Notes: generated by a model from the letters alone, not told the origin. Shown: positions 1 to 13,100, counted from the first letter of the stretch. The stretch is 64,000 nt of DNA from Lepisosteus oculatus (GCF_040954835.1 NW_027167693.1:134001-198000), one strand, 5' to 3'. A program made the numbers and translations.

Positions 1-249
1 AAAGCTTTAAAAACAAGTAAAAGAACTTTCAAATTTATCCTAGATAATACAGGTGACCAGTGAAGTTTTTTCAAAACAGGAATGATATTCTCTTTCTTGT
101 ATTTGTTAGGATCTGTGCTACTGCATTTCGAACAAGTAGTAAGGGATTTATTGTTTTCTTGGGAAGCCCACAAAACAGAGCATTATAATCATATCCACAT
201 CAATGTGAGCAATGGAGAAGTCAAATTAACGTGTCTAAATATCATCTAG

Positions 250-1721
250 TTCTATCCCAGGGAAGAGGGCTGTTGCCTACACAGACGACAAGACACAAAA
301 CGCTCAACTGTGCAAAACACGCATAAGGACATCAGTCAGGAGGAACAAGGTAAAGTGTTTTTTCTTCTTCACCATGGTCATGTAGTTTCACTCCAAGCAC
401 TGTCATATGAAATAACTGTGGAAACGACCTCCCCAACGTTTTGGGTTGTTGCATTTTGCTTCAATGAATTTTAACCTTTTCTTTTAGACATTAAGAGGAA
501 GGACACATTCACCCTTGGTAGAGATTCAGTTGTTCTATGAGATGTCAAGGTGAGAATTAACCACTTCAGGGATAAGTCAATCCACATAACTGAAAAAGGG
601 GCAATGAACAGGATATGGGGATTTTGCTAGTTATAAAGTACAATAATCATCATTACATGATCTAAGACTACTGAAGTATAAGCTGTGTCCCTGACTGATT
701 AATTAGCAAATTCATCTTTGTAGAGTGCAGCTACTATCTATTCAGTGGCATTTCCTTAAAACAATTGTATTCCCACATTCTGAATATGGAGTGAGATCAT
801 GTAGAGAATGTTGGACTTGTAATAACTAATTGAAGGATAATAATAATCAACGAAAGTGCTTAAAAGTATCAACAAATGCCTTCAAAGTACTTGACACGTA
901 CTTTGCTTTCAAAAGTGAAACATAATTAATGCTTACGTAAGATTTCTCTTGACTTCTCAGGAGTATACTAACTCCAAGGACAAGTAACATCACAAACCAT
1001 TATTTAAGTGCTGATGTTGGAGCTGCAATACTACTACCAAGACAAAAAATGATACAGGTAACACTGCTTTCAGATTTCTAAGAATTGCTAAAATAGTATG
1101 TTTACAGAGCATTCAGAGTTGAGAATATGACAAGTTCCTACCATCTCAAACACTGCCAATCTAGAACAAAAAGAAAGTACTTGAACGCCTGCAGTAATCG
1201 AACACAAACCAGAACATATCAGTGCATGACAAGGAAATGTAGTCACAAAATGATTCTGCCCTTTCAAGTCCCAAAAAGGACCGAGGAACTTACCGGAGGC
1301 GATACCTGGATTTCAAACAGAGTACAATGTAGCCACTGTAGGGGAGAAGATCACAGAGAGCTCTTCTCAGATTGCTCAGAGTCAGCCCCAGCACCCTGTC
1401 CTGACTGAAGCAGACAAAGTGGTCAAACAGGTAGGTAGAAATGAGTAAGGAACAGAGAGTATGGTTATTCTTGCATTGTTTTGTTCGTCTGTCAAAGAAA
1501 AGAGTGCTTCTGACTTTTGTCAATGTTCATCTTTATTTTAGGAGAAGAACAAACGGTGGTATCACACTTTGCTCAAGTGTATGATACCATGTGTGTACAG
1601 CAGACATCACCAAAGGAACAGGAGACACCTGAGTAGAGAACAAGAACATGAAAAGACTGATGAAAAAAAGCACCAGGAGAAATCCATTGAATATGCACAA
1701 TCTCGTACAGTATTTCAATGA
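250..1721 (+). CDS. Unrecognised ampliconic gene, copy 1 (exons 4-8 only, cut by the window start)
   Basis: Exons are 250-349, 488-549, 961-1057, 1269-1430 and 1542-1721 (TGA at 1719). Each has an AG acceptor, the four internal donors are GT, and the phases join without a stop. This part encodes residues 48-246 of the 246-residue product described in full for copy 2. Exons 1-3 should lie about 1.5 kb left of base 1, outside the window. The exon 4 donor (GT at 350) is intact here, unlike copy 2. Exon 4 uses the acceptor ending at 249, not the nearer AG at 260, because only that choice keeps phase with exon 3. The function is unknown. The first AATAAA downstream is at 2329-2334, a possible polyadenylation signal. 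Confidence 0.7.
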
Positions 1722-2609
1722 AAAGTTTCAGTGTTGTTTTTAGTGTCGTCGTATTGCATACATTTAAAACAATGTGTCTTGTTTAATGAACAATTTCATT
1801 TATTTCAGTAAAAAGTGTTGTTTACTGTACTCCTAGCATGGATGCAATTGTTAGAAAAAACTTGAATGAAAAACTGAATGTTTCATACAATATGGGTTTG
1901 TGTTAACCCACACACCTAAGTGAAATGTTTGATTACGTTTACAAGACATAACACATAGTTCAGTTGAGTGTGAAAGGGAACAACAGAGAAAGTCACAAAC
2001 AAAACATTTGTGAAGGACTTGATGAATGTTTTTTCTTTAGAAATGACAAAAAACAAAGAATTTTTCAACAAGATGTCTTTCTATAGCGAGTTTCATTTGA
2101 GATAGTCTTTTCTTAGAAGTGCAAGAGTGGTATTCCCTACAACTTATTCCCCAATTTGATCATTCTCAGAAATTAGGAGACGGAAACCACACCTACTGTA
2201 ATATTAGACCTTGTAACAAGGCAACTAGGTTTCAATGGCTTAAAAGGTGCAGAAAGAGGCTCATTTATAATGACCTCCAGTGTCCCACAGGTTTCCCAAA
2301 TCATTTCTTAGAGTATGGAAAAAGAGGAAATAAAGTGTCTACAGAAAGTGTATACCCCCTTGAACTTTGTTCAGTTTGTTGCGCCAGTGCCAGAGTTTCA
2401 TGCAATTAAATGAGGACCTCTTTCTCACACCACATATGTTATACTTTCAAAGGGAAAAAAGGAAATATTACAATTGTATACATTTTCACCCATATGTTAA
2501 TATCTGGTAGAAGCCCTTTTCACAGCAATTTCAGCTGTGAGTCTGTTGGTAATGGGCTCCACCACCTCTGAACTAACAAGATTTGATAATATTTGAGAAT
2601 TTCAGAGGT

Positions 2610-2639
2610 CTGTCTGGTTTAGCTGAAGAATCAGCTAAG
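2610..2639 (+). pseudogene. Relic of exon 1 of the unrecognised gene (repeated at 8435-8464)
   Basis: A 30-bp segment matches exon 1 (4279-4308) with few changes and is followed by the same donor and intron start (gtaagtttcagg). The start codon is CTG instead of ATG, and the frame reads LSGLAEESAK against MSGLVEESAK in true exon 1. Similarity is confined to roughly 40 bp around the exon and its donor. It lies downstream of the gene body, so it is either a relic or an alternative 5' exon for the next copy. Segments at 17346-17375 (+) and 29576-29605 (-) are further copies. Confidence 0.6.
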
Positions 2640-3191
2640 GTAAGTTTCAGGAAGAGCATCTGATTTCTTTCAATAAAGCAGAACAGAGAAAAAACACACA
2701 ATACAAAATCATGAGAATTTGTATCCATATGACACTTTGACTCGAATACTTTTATCAGACCTACACAGAGTATATACTGTACACACTTTTTCAGCCCAGG
2801 TTTATACATTTGATACATTTGGAACTGCCATTTGTAGGTGTTTTTGTGTCTTAGCTCAACACTGTGAAACCTGTAGTTACAAACATGGAGGATGAAGACA
2901 TGAAGACATATATTGTACCTCTGACCGGCCTACCTTCCAAGAGGTGAAAGATGAAACTTTTCCTTTATCGTCAACTCAGTGAATGTCTTTAAACTTTCGA
3001 AAACTGTAACAAAGAATAAGTTAAAAAACTTATTTTCATTGGACCCACAGAAAAGTCAAAGTTGTCCATAGAAATGCCCGTCTAAATCAGAAATCTACAG
3101 CACAAAGGCAGTGGCCTTTCGGGACATAAAAATGAAATCAGACTTTACTCAGACGAATTGCCCTTGGTCACGGACATCTTGCTATCAGTCA

Positions 3192-3388
3192 CTACAAAGA
3201 TGTTTTCTCTCGTCCCATGGCTTGCCTGACTTGCTTCTTCTGCTGGATGGCTTCTGGTCGCTGGTCAGGATCGACAGCCAGCATGTCCTGGAGCAGTGTC
3301 CTTTGCTCCGTGCTTATGGCTCTATTTACTTTCAGGGGGATGTGGAACTGCAGCCAGGGGTTCTCATCCAGGGCCTCTCCAACAGGCC
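3192..3388 (-). pseudogene. Orphan terminal-exon-like frame, weakly kinase-tail-like
   Basis: Read on the minus strand, an AG acceptor lies just upstream (at 3389-3390) and the frame stays open for about 65 codons to a stop at 3192. It contains ENPWLQFHIPLKVNR and LLQDMLAVDPDQRP, the latter loosely like the end of a protein-kinase C-lobe, and ends in a basic Gln/Lys-rich tail. I could find no matching upstream exons before the next gene. In the second amplicon (9017-9213) a CAA codon has become TAA, ending the frame at 9056. It is most likely a transposed or relic last exon. The family is not recognised. Confidence 0.35.
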
Positions 3389-4278
3389 CTGACAGACATA
3401 TGCTCCTGTATCGGAAACACACTTTAGTTCAATTCTAAAATATTTCTCATAGGACTGAAGGAACCTTTGCCTGTTAAGAGTTAACAATTAGGTCCTCAAG
3501 AACTGTTTTACGGTTTTCTACACTCCTGGCTGGCCAAGGTCTCTTTAAGGTCTCTTAAGTGGAGGTGTAACTCATGTATCCTACATGTGATTTAGCAACA
3601 TGAAAGGGAATAGCTTCTTATCGGATTATGGTCTTGGTTAACTGCCTAAGGCTGACCTAAGTGCCTAACTTTCTGACTTTCTTTATACCTTATATGTTAA
3701 GAAGCTTCTTCTGACCAATCAGAAATGTATGCTTTATGTATGAACATTTTGCTCATCAAAGTGAGTGAGAGACAAGGTTAACAGAAATTAGCCACGGCAG
3801 TAAATGACAGCATATTTTTGGGTTCTTAAATGGTCTCTACCTGGCACACCTGCAGTGCAAACTGACACACACTGTTTAGAGAAACAGCTACTCTATTACT
3901 AATATTAATGAAACATTTCTTATTCTATGGAACAAAAACAAACAGTAAAACTAAAACACAGATCTCTTAGCTTCCTATTTCATGAACCAGATGACTGAAT
4001 GACCAAGCCTAACTAGTAGCCAGAACCCCAGTTAACCCTCCGTAACACAAACTTTAACCACACGACAAGAACTCTTTCAAACTGAGTGAAAATCATAAAT
4101 GGATCCATAACTTTACATCAATTTACTATGTTGTGCCAATACCTGCATTTACATTTAGAACGAATGATGTCATAGAACCAGCATCACACCAGTTCCAGGT
4201 GTCTCCAAGGAGACAACAGAACTTCAGTTGTGTTTGCTAAAATACACACTTTGAAACATACTGTAACACTTAGTTAAC

Positions 4279-7200
4279 ATGTCTGGTTTAGTTGAAGAAT
4301 CGGCTAAGGTAAGTTTCAGGGTTTAATGGTGGGATGGCACCTGTGCTTTTTTCCCCCAACCGCTAGAATATGATTCGCACCAAACCCAAAAGAAATACTG
4401 CACAGTTCAGGAACTTCATCAACCTAGCAACTGTAAAATAAGCTTACAAACAACTGAATTGAAATGCCAAAAAGTTCAGAGAAAGGCACAAACTATGTTT
4501 ACTTGGGGTTTACAAAATTAAAGCTAACTAAAACTGTAATGATAAACAATCATGCTGCCAATGGACAGAGAAATATCATGTTTTTTGAATAATGTATTAT
4601 TTGTTACATAGGAACCCAGTATAAGGGAATCCCTTGCGATCCTGTCTGCAGAGATAAAGGTAAGTATTGTTTTCTCTTTAGCTCTGTCACTCCAAGAAAT
4701 ATAATGAACATAAATATATTTGCCAATCTTTTCATAGTAATCCAAACAACTCTGCGTGTATCTGACATTTGTAATATTTATCTACCGCAGTATAACTCTT
4801 CTGGCAAGGCGATTGGTATTGTACCTTGAAAGAAAACTGATTGGAAATGTCATGTACTCTATGGTTTCTATTGATGTCAAGTGGCAAATGTTGACTGGTG
4901 ATGTTATGTGAATCTTAGGAAATGGTCATTTTTCAATCGAGTCTATGTTTCTCAGAATTTGAGACAGAGAGGTCAATCTCTGCAATTCGAGCTGAGGGCA
5001 TTTCTTGGAATGGAAAGGTAAGAGCAACTTGTTCTTTGATATTCTCTTAAGACTCTTCGCCAGATTTAACGATGAAAACTGTAAATAATAATAACAAACA
5101 TTATTTTATATAGTGCCTTGAAAGGTGGCTTCTTTACAGAATGACAAAACCAACTACAATAAATAATACACAAGATATGCATGATGACAATACACAGTTA
5201 GAGGAGACAGTAGATGGTCATTGTCAGTGTATTCTGAAGGTAGTTTTCCAATTTTTTGGAACGGGGTAAAAGAGGCCACCTCTACTAGAATCTTTGTCCT
5301 AACCAAAAATGTAACAAAGTATAATAATAATATTAAAAATAATAATAATAAACTTTATCTATAGAGCACCTTTCATACAAATAGTGCTTTGGTGCTTTAA
5401 AAACCAAGCGTAAAAATAAAATATTAAAATTGAGAGATATACTCTCAGTTGTAAAGGAAAATACAGCAATACAGTAAAGCAACATACATGTCAATTAAAT
5501 AAATAAAAATTAGGAAAGTCGTAATAAAATAAGAACAATTAAAGACAACTAAAAAAAGAAACAGAAATAGAAAGAACAAAGAACCACTTTAACTAAAAGC
5601 AACATTTTCAAATGTTTTTTAAAACAATGTACCGAGCTTGACTGCCTAATAAAAAGTGGAAGTGAGTTTCATAATTTGGAAGCATAAAAACAAAAAGCAG
5701 CCTCTCCACTCTTTCTGCATTTCACATGTGGTATTTGCAGTAGGCCAGTATGTGCAGATCTCAGGTCACGTATAGGAACATATGAAGACAGACATTCAGT
5801 AAGGTACAGACGTGCTAGGTCGCTTAAAGCTTTAAAAACAAGTAAAAGAACTTTCAAATTTATCCTAGATAATACAGGTGACCAGTGAAGTTTTTTCAAA
5901 ACAGGAATGATATTCTCTTTCTTGTATTTGTTAGGATCTGTGCTACTGCATTTCGAACAAGTAGTAAGGGATTTATTGTTTTCTTGGGAAGCCCACAAAA
6001 CAGAGCATTATAATCATATCCACATCAATGTGAGCAATGGAGAAGTCAAATTAACGTGTCTAAATATCATCTAGTTCTATCCCAGGGAAGAGGGCTGTTG
6101 CCTACACAGACGACAAGACACAAAACGCTCAACTGTGCAAAACACGCATAAGGACATCAGTCAGGAGGAACAAGATAAAGTGTTTTTTCTTCTTCACCAT
6201 GGTCATGTAGTTTCACTCCAAGCACTGTCATATGAAATAACTGTGGAAACGACCTCCCCAACGTTTTGGGTTGTTGCATTTTGCTTCAATGAATTTTAAC
6301 CTTTTCTTTTAGACATTAAGAGGAAGGACACATTCACCCTTGGTAGAGATTCAGTTGTTCTATGAGATGTCAAGGTGAGAATTAACCACTTCAGGGATAA
6401 GTCAATCCACATAACTGAAAAAGGGGCAATGAACAGGATATGGGGATTTTGCTAGTTATAAAGTACAATAATCATCATTACATGATCTAAGACTACTGAA
6501 GTATAAGCTGTGTCCCTGACTGATTAATTAGCAAATTCATCTTTGTAGAGTGCAGCTACTATCTATTCAGTGGCATTTCCTTAAAACAATTGTATTCCCA
6601 CATTCTGAATATGGAGTGAGATCATGTAGAGAATGTTGGACTTGTAATAACTAATTGAAGGATAATAATAATCAACGAAAGTGCTTAAAAGTATCAACAA
6701 ATGCCTTCAAAGTACTTGACACGTACTTTGCTTTCAAAAGTGAAACATAATTAATGCTTACGTAAGATTTCTCTTGACTTCTCAGGAGTATACTAACTCC
6801 AAGGACAAGTAACATCACAAACCATTATTTAAGTGCTGATGTTGGAGCTGCAATACTACTACCAAGACAAAAAATGATACAGGTAACACTGCTTTCAGAT
6901 TTCTAAGAATTGCTAAAATAGTATGTTTACAGAGCATTCAGAGTTGAGAATATGACAAGTTCCTACCATCTCAAACACTGCCAATCTAGAACAAAAAGAA
7001 AGTACTTGAACGCCTGCAGTAATCAAACACAAACCAGAACATATCAGTGCATGACAATGAAATGTAGTCACAAAATGATTCTACCCTTTCAAGTCCCAAA
7101 AAAGACCGAGGAACTTACCGGAGGCGATACCTGGATTTCAAACAGAGTACAATGTAGCCACTGTAGGGGAGAAGATCACAGAGAGCTCTTCTCAGATTGC

Positions 7201-7546
7201 TCAGAGTCAGCCCCAGCACCCTGTCCTGACTGAAGCAGACAAAGTGGTCAAACAGGTAGGTAGAAATGAGTAAGGAACAGAGAGTATGGTTATTCTTGCA
7301 TTGTTTTGTTCGTCTGTCAAAGAAAAGAGTGCTTCTGACTTTTGTCAATGTTCATCTTTATTTTAGGAGAAGAACAAACGGTGGTATCACACTTTGCTCA
7401 AGTGTATGATACCATGTGTGTACAGCAGACATCACCAAAGGAACAGGAGACACCTGAGTAGAGAACAAGAACATGAAAAGACTGATGAAAAAAAGCACCA
7501 GGAGAAATCCATTGAATATGCACAATCTCGTACAGTATTTCAATGA
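4279..7546 (+). CDS. Unrecognised ampliconic gene, copy 2 (all eight exons, exon 4 donor mutated)
   Basis: Exons are 4279-4308, 4612-4659, 4956-5017, 6075-6174, 6313-6374, 6786-6882, 7094-7255 and 7367-7546 (stop TGA). The joins are phase 0, 0, 2, 0, 2, 0, 0 with no internal stop, giving 246 residues. Exon 1 encodes MSGLVEESAK and exon 2 EPSIRESLAILSAEIK. Residues about 17-46 could form an amphipathic helix or short coiled coil. Residues about 72-90 are strongly basic. Exon 7 (134-187) is Gln/Ser-rich and ends LTEADKVVKQ. Exon 8 is Lys/Glu/His-rich. I see no signal peptide, membrane segment or known domain. In this copy the exon 4 donor is AT instead of GT (G to A at 6175), so normal splicing is probably impaired. 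Exon 7 has Gly to Arg at residue 137. Intron 3 holds a SINE-like tail and an L2-like LINE. The function is not known. Confidence 0.7.
5085..5215 (-). mobile_element. SINE/LINE-tail-like dispersed repeat
   Basis: Read on the minus strand, this segment ends in a tail of the form (gccacctttcaaggcact)...(ATT)n, typical of retroposed elements. Very similar copies occur at 10910-11040, 17765-17925, 28995-29160 (reverse) and 41545-41690 (reverse). A short related piece is at 22885-22925. It lies in intron 3 of the amplicon gene. The family is not identified. Confidence 0.6.
5322..5998 (-). mobile_element. L2-like LINE, 3' fragment with reverse-transcriptase C-terminus
   Basis: The minus-strand frame 5669-5998 contains PVLKKLHWSPVLSRINLK and VLLLVFKALSDLA, typical of the C-terminal end of the reverse transcriptase of L2/CR1-group non-LTR elements in fish. 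It is followed by an AT-rich 3' region ending in a stem-like (aaaggtgctctatagataaagtttatta) tail with (ATT)n at about 5,322. Only the 3' end is present. It sits inside intron 3 in antisense. Equivalent copies are 1-173 (cut by the window edge), 11147-11823 and, reversed, 40765-41445. A separate copy of the same family lies in the loop at 24901-26850. Confidence 0.85.
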
Positions 7547-10103
7547 AAAGTTTCAGTGTTGTTTTTAGTGTCGTCGTATTGCATACATTTAAAACAATGT
7601 GTCTTGTTTAATGAACAATTTCATTTACTTCAGTAAAAAGTGTTGTTTACTGTACTCCTAGCATGGATGCAATTGTTAGAAAAAACTTGAATGAAAAACT
7701 GAATGTTTCATACAATATGGGTTTGTGTTAACCCACACACCTAAGTGAAATGTTTGATTACGTTTACAAGACATAACACATAGTTCAGTTGAGTGAGAAA
7801 GGGAACAACAGAGAAAGTCACAAACAAAACATTTGTGAAGGACTTGATGAATGTTTTTTCTTTAGAAATGACAAAAAACAAAGAATTTTTCAACACGATG
7901 TCTTTCTATAGCGAGTTTCATTTGAGATAGTCTTTTCTTAGAAGTGCAAGAGTGGTATTCCCTACAACTTATTCCCCAATTTGATCATTCTCAGAAATTA
8001 GGAGACGGAAACCACACCTACTGTAATATTAGAACTTGTAATAAGGCAACTAGGTTTCAATGGCTTAAAAGGTGCAGAAAGAGGCTCATTTATAATGACC
8101 TCCAGTGTCCCACAGGTTTCCCAAATCATTTCTTAGAGTATGGAAAAAGAGGAAATAAAGTGTCTACAGAAAGCGTATACCCCCTTGAACTTTGTTCAGT
8201 TTGTTGCGCCAGTGCCAGAGTTTCATGCAATTAAATGAGGACCTCTTTCTCACACCACATATGTTATACTTTCAAAGGGAAAAAAGGAAATATTACAATT
8301 GTATACATTTTCACCCATATGTTAATATCTGGTAGAAGCCCTTTTCACAGCAATTTCAGCTGTGAGTCTGTTGGTAATGGGCTCCACCACCTCTGAACCA
8401 ACAAGATTTGATAATATTTGAGAATTTCAGAGGTCTGTCTGGTTTAGCTGAAGAATCAGCTAAGGTAAGTTTCAGGAAGAGCATCTGATTTCTTTCAATA
8501 AAGCAGAACAGAGAAAAAACACACAATACAAAATCATGAGAATTTGTATCCATATGACACTTTGACTCGAATACTTTTATCAGACCTACACAGAGTATAT
8601 ACTGTACACACTTTTTCAGCCCAGGTTTATACATTTGATACATTTGGAACTGCCATTTGTAGGTGTTTTTGTGTCTTAGCTCAACACTGTGAAACCTGTA
8701 GTTACAAACATGGAGGATGAAGACATGAAGACATATATTGTACCTCTGACCGGCCTACCTTCCAAGAGGTGAAAGATGAAACTTTTCCTTTATCGTCAAC
8801 TCAGTGAATGTCTTTAAACTTTCGAAAACTGTAACAAAGAATAAGTTAAAAAACTTATTTTCATTGGACCCACAGAAAAGTCAAAGTTGTCCATAGAAAT
8901 GCCCGTCTAAATCAGAAATCTACAGCACAAAGGCAGTGGCCTTTCGGGACATAAAAATGAAATCAGACTTTACTCAGACGAATTGCCCTTGGTCACGGAC
9001 ATCTTGCTATCAGTCACTACAAAGATGTTTTCTCTCGTGCCATGGCTTGCCTGACTTACTTCTTCTGCTGGATGGCTTCTGGTCGCTGGTCAGGATCGAC
9101 AGCCAGCATGTCCTGGAGCAGTGTCCTTTGCTCCGTGCTTATGGCTCTATTTACTTTCAGGGGGATGTGGAACTGCAGCCAGGGGTTCTCATCCAGGGCC
9201 TCTCCAACAGGCCCTGACAGACATATGCTCCTGTATCGGAAACACACTTTAGTTCAATTCTAAAATATTTCTCATAGGACTGAAGGAACCTTTGCCTGTT
9301 AAGAGTTAACAATTAGGTCCTCAAGAACTGTTTTACGGTTTTCTACACTCCTGGCTGGCCAAGGTCTCTTTAAGGTCTCTTAAGTGGAGGTGTAACTCAT
9401 GTATCCTACATGTGATTTAGCAACATGAAAGGGAATAGCTTCTTATCGGATTATGGTCTTGGTTAACTGCCTAAGGCTGACCTAAGTGCCTAACTTTCTG
9501 ACTTTCTTTATACCTTATATGTTAAGAAGCTTCTTCTGACCAATCAGAAATGTATGCTTTATGTATGAACATTTTGCTCATCAAAGTGAGTGAGAGACAA
9601 GGTTAACAGAAATTAGCCACGGCAGTAAATGACAGCATATTTTTGGGTTCTTAAATGGTCTCTACCTGGCACACCTGCAGTGCAAACTGACACACACTGT
9701 TTAGAGAAACAGCTACTCTATTACTAATAATAATGAAACATTTCTTATTCTATGGAACAAAAACAAACAGTAAAACTAAAACACAGATCTCTTAGCTTCC
9801 TATTTCATGAACCAGATGACTGAATGACCAAGCCTAACTAGTAGCCAGAACTCCAGTTAACCCTCCGTAACACAAACTTTAACCACACGACAGGAACTCT
9901 TTCAAACTGAGTGAAAATCATAAATGGATCCATAACTTTACATCAATTTACTATGTTGTGCCAATACCTGCATTTACATTTAGAACGAATGATGTCATAG
10001 AACCAGCATCACACCAGTTCCAGGTGTCTCCAAGGAGACAACAGAACTTCAGTTGTGTTTGCTAAAATACACACTTTGAAACATACTGTAACACTTAGTT
10101 AAC
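7547..10103. other. Spacer between gene copies 2 and 3
   Basis: This is equivalent to 1722-4278. It contains the exon-1 relic at 8435-8464 and the orphan minus-strand exon-like frame at 9017-9213, here with a nonsense codon at 9056-9058. Nothing else was recognised. Confidence 0.6.
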
Positions 10104-13100
10104 ATGTCTGGTTTACTTGAAGAATCGGCTAAGGTAAGTTTCAGGGTTTAATGGTGGGATGGCACCTGTGTTTTTTTCCCCCAACCGCTAGAATATGATT
10201 CGCACCAAACCCAAAAGAAATACTGCACAGTTCAGGAACTTCATCAACCTAGCAACTGTAAAATAAGCTTACAAACAACTGAATTGAAATGCCAAAAAGT
10301 TCAGAGAAAGGCACAAACTATGTTTACTTGGGGTTTACAAAATTAAAGCTAACTAAAACTGTAATGATAAACAATCATGCTGTCAATGGACAGAGAAATA
10401 TCATGTTTTTTGAATAATGTATTATTTGTTACATAGGAACCCAGTATAAGGGAATCCCTTGCGATCCTGTCTGCAGAGATAAAGGTAAGTATTGTTTTCT
10501 CTTTAGCTCTGTCACTCCAAGAAATATAATGAACATAAATATATTTGCCAATCTTTTCATAGTAATCCAAACAACTCTGCGTGTATCTGACATTTGTAAT
10601 ATTTATCTACCGCAGTATAACTCTTCTGGCAAGGCGATTGGTATTGTACCTTGAAAGAAAACTGATTGGAAATGTCATGTACTCTATGGTTTCTATTGAT
10701 GTCAAGTGGCAAATGTTGACTGGTGATGTTATGTGAATCTTAGGAAATGGTCATTTTTCAATCGAGTCTATGTTTCTCAGAATTTGAGACAGAGAGGTCA
10801 ATCTCTGCAATCCGAGCTGAGGGCATTTCTTGGAATGGAAAGGTAAGAGCAACGTGTTCTTTGATATTCTCTTAAGACTCTTCGCCAGATTTAACGATGA
10901 AAAATGTAAATAATAATAACAAACATTATTTTATATAGTGCCTTGAAAGGTGGCTTCTTTACAGAATGACAAAACCAACTACAATAAATAATACACAAGA
11001 TATGCATGATGACAATACACAGTTAGAGGAGACAGTAGATGGTCATTGTCAGTGTATTCTGAAGGTAGTTTTCCAATTTTTTGGAACGGGGTAAAAGAGG
11101 CCACCTCTACTAGAATCTTTGTCCTAACCAAAAATGTAACAAAGTATAATAATAATATTAAAAATAATAATAATAAACTTTATCTATAGAGCACCTTTCA
11201 TACAAATAGTGCTTTGGTGCTTTAAAAACCAAGCGTAAAAATAAAATATTAAAATTGAGAGATATACTCTCAGTTGTAAAGGAAAATACAGCAATACAGT
11301 AAAGCAACATACATGTCAATTAAATAAATAAAAATTAGGAAAGTCGTAATAAAATAAGAACAATTAAAGACAACTAAAAAAAGAAACAGAAATAGAAAGA
11401 ACAAAGAACCACTTTAACTAAAAGCAACATTTTCAAATGTTTTTTAAAACAATGTACCGAGCTTGACTGCCTAATAAAAAGTGGAAGTGAGTTTCATAAT
11501 TTGGAAGCATAAAAACAAAAAGCAGCCTCTCCACTCTTTCTGCATTTCACATGTGGTATTTGCAGTAGGCCAGTATGTGCAGATCTCAGGTCACGTATAG
11601 GAACATATGAAGACAGACATTCAGTAAGGTACAGACGTGCTAGGTCGCTTAAAGCTTTAAAAACAAGTAAAAGAACTTTCAAATTTATCCTAGATAATAC
11701 AGGTGACCAGTGAAGTTTTTTCAAAACAGGAATGATATTCTCTTTCTTGTATTTGTTAGGATCTGTGCTACTGCATTTCGAACAAGTAGTAAGGGATTTA
11801 TTGTTTTCTTGGGAAGCCCACAAAACAGAGCATTATAATCATATCCACATCAATGTGAGCAATGGAGAAGTCAAATTAACGTGTCTAAATATCATCTAGT
11901 TCTATCCCAGGGAAGAGGGCTGTTGCCTACACAGACGACAAGACACAAAACGCTCAACTGTGCAAAACACGCATAAGGACATCAGTCAGGAGGAACAAGG
12001 TAAAGTGTTTTTTCTTCTTCACCATGGTCATGTAGTTTCACTCCAAGCACTGTCATATGAAATAACTGTGGAAACGACCTCCCCAACGTTTTGGGTTGTT
12101 GCATTTTGCTTCAATGAATTTTAACCTTTTCTTTTAGACATTAAGAGGAAGGACACATTCACCCTTGGTAGAGATTCAGTTGTTCTATGAGATGTCAAGG
12201 TGAGAATTAACCACTTCAGGGATAAGTCAATCCACATAACTGAAAAAGGGGCAATGAACAGGATATGGGGATTTTGCTAGTTATAAAGTACAATAATCAT
12301 CATTACATGATCTAAGACTACTGAAGTATAAGCTGTGTCCCTGACTGATTAATTAGCAAATTCATCTTTGTAGAGTGCAGCTACTATCTATTCAGTGGCA
12401 TTTCCTTAAAACAATTGTATTCCCACATTCTGAATATGGAGTGAGATCATGTAGAGAATGTTGGACTTGTAATAACTAATTGAAGGATAATAATAATCAA
12501 CGAAAGTGCTTAAAAGTATCAACAAATGCCTTCAAAGTACTTGACACGTACTTTGCTTTCAAAAGTGAAACATAATTAATGCTTACGTAAGATTTCTCTT
12601 GACTTCTCAGGAGTATACTAACTCCAAGGACAAGTAACATCACAAACCATTATTTAAGTGCTGATGTTGGAGCTGCAATACTACTACCAAGACAAAAAAT
12701 GATACAGGTAACACTGCTTTCAGATTTCTAAGAATTGCTAAAATAGTATGTTTACAGAGCATTCAGAGTTGAGAATATGACAAGTTCCTACCATCTCAAA
12801 CACTGCCAATCTAGAACAAAAAGAAAGTACTTGAACGCCTGCAGTAATCGAACACAAACCAGAACATATCAGTGCATGACAAGGAAATGTAGTCACAAAA
12901 TGATTCTGCCCTTTCAAGTCCCAAAAAGGACCGAGGAACTTACCGGAGGCGATACCTGGATTTCAAACAGAGTACAATGTAGCCACTGTAGGGGAGAAGA
13001 TCACAGAGAGCTCTTCTCAGATTGCTCAGAGTCAGCCCCAGCACCCTGTCCTGACTGAAGCAGACAAAGTGGTCAAACAGGTAGGTAGAAATGAGTAAGG

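Larger units (their letters stand above)
1722..4278. other. Spacer between gene copies 1 and 2
   Basis: This spacer follows the stop codon of copy 1 and precedes exon 1 of copy 2. It probably includes the 3' UTR up to the AATAAA at 2329. It also contains a second exon-1-like segment (2610-2639) and an orphan exon-like frame on the minus strand (3192-3388), listed separately. From 3,389 to 4,278 I see no gene. The promoter of copy 2 should lie here, but I found no convincing TATA box. The equivalent spacer at 7547-10103 is nearly identical. Confidence 0.6.

Noticed and set aside
1127-1408. 93-codon frame overlapping exon 7
   Set aside because: It is a shadow frame. Exon 7 is read in another frame, the only one whose phase matches exons 6 and 8.
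2119-2409. 96-codon frame after the stop of gene copy 1, present in all copies
   Set aside because: No ATG start, no splice links, and it lies where the 3' UTR is expected. Replacement changes are as common as silent ones.
4612-4745. Minus-strand 73-codon frame over exon 2
   Set aside because: A shadow of the plus-strand exon and its AT-rich introns.
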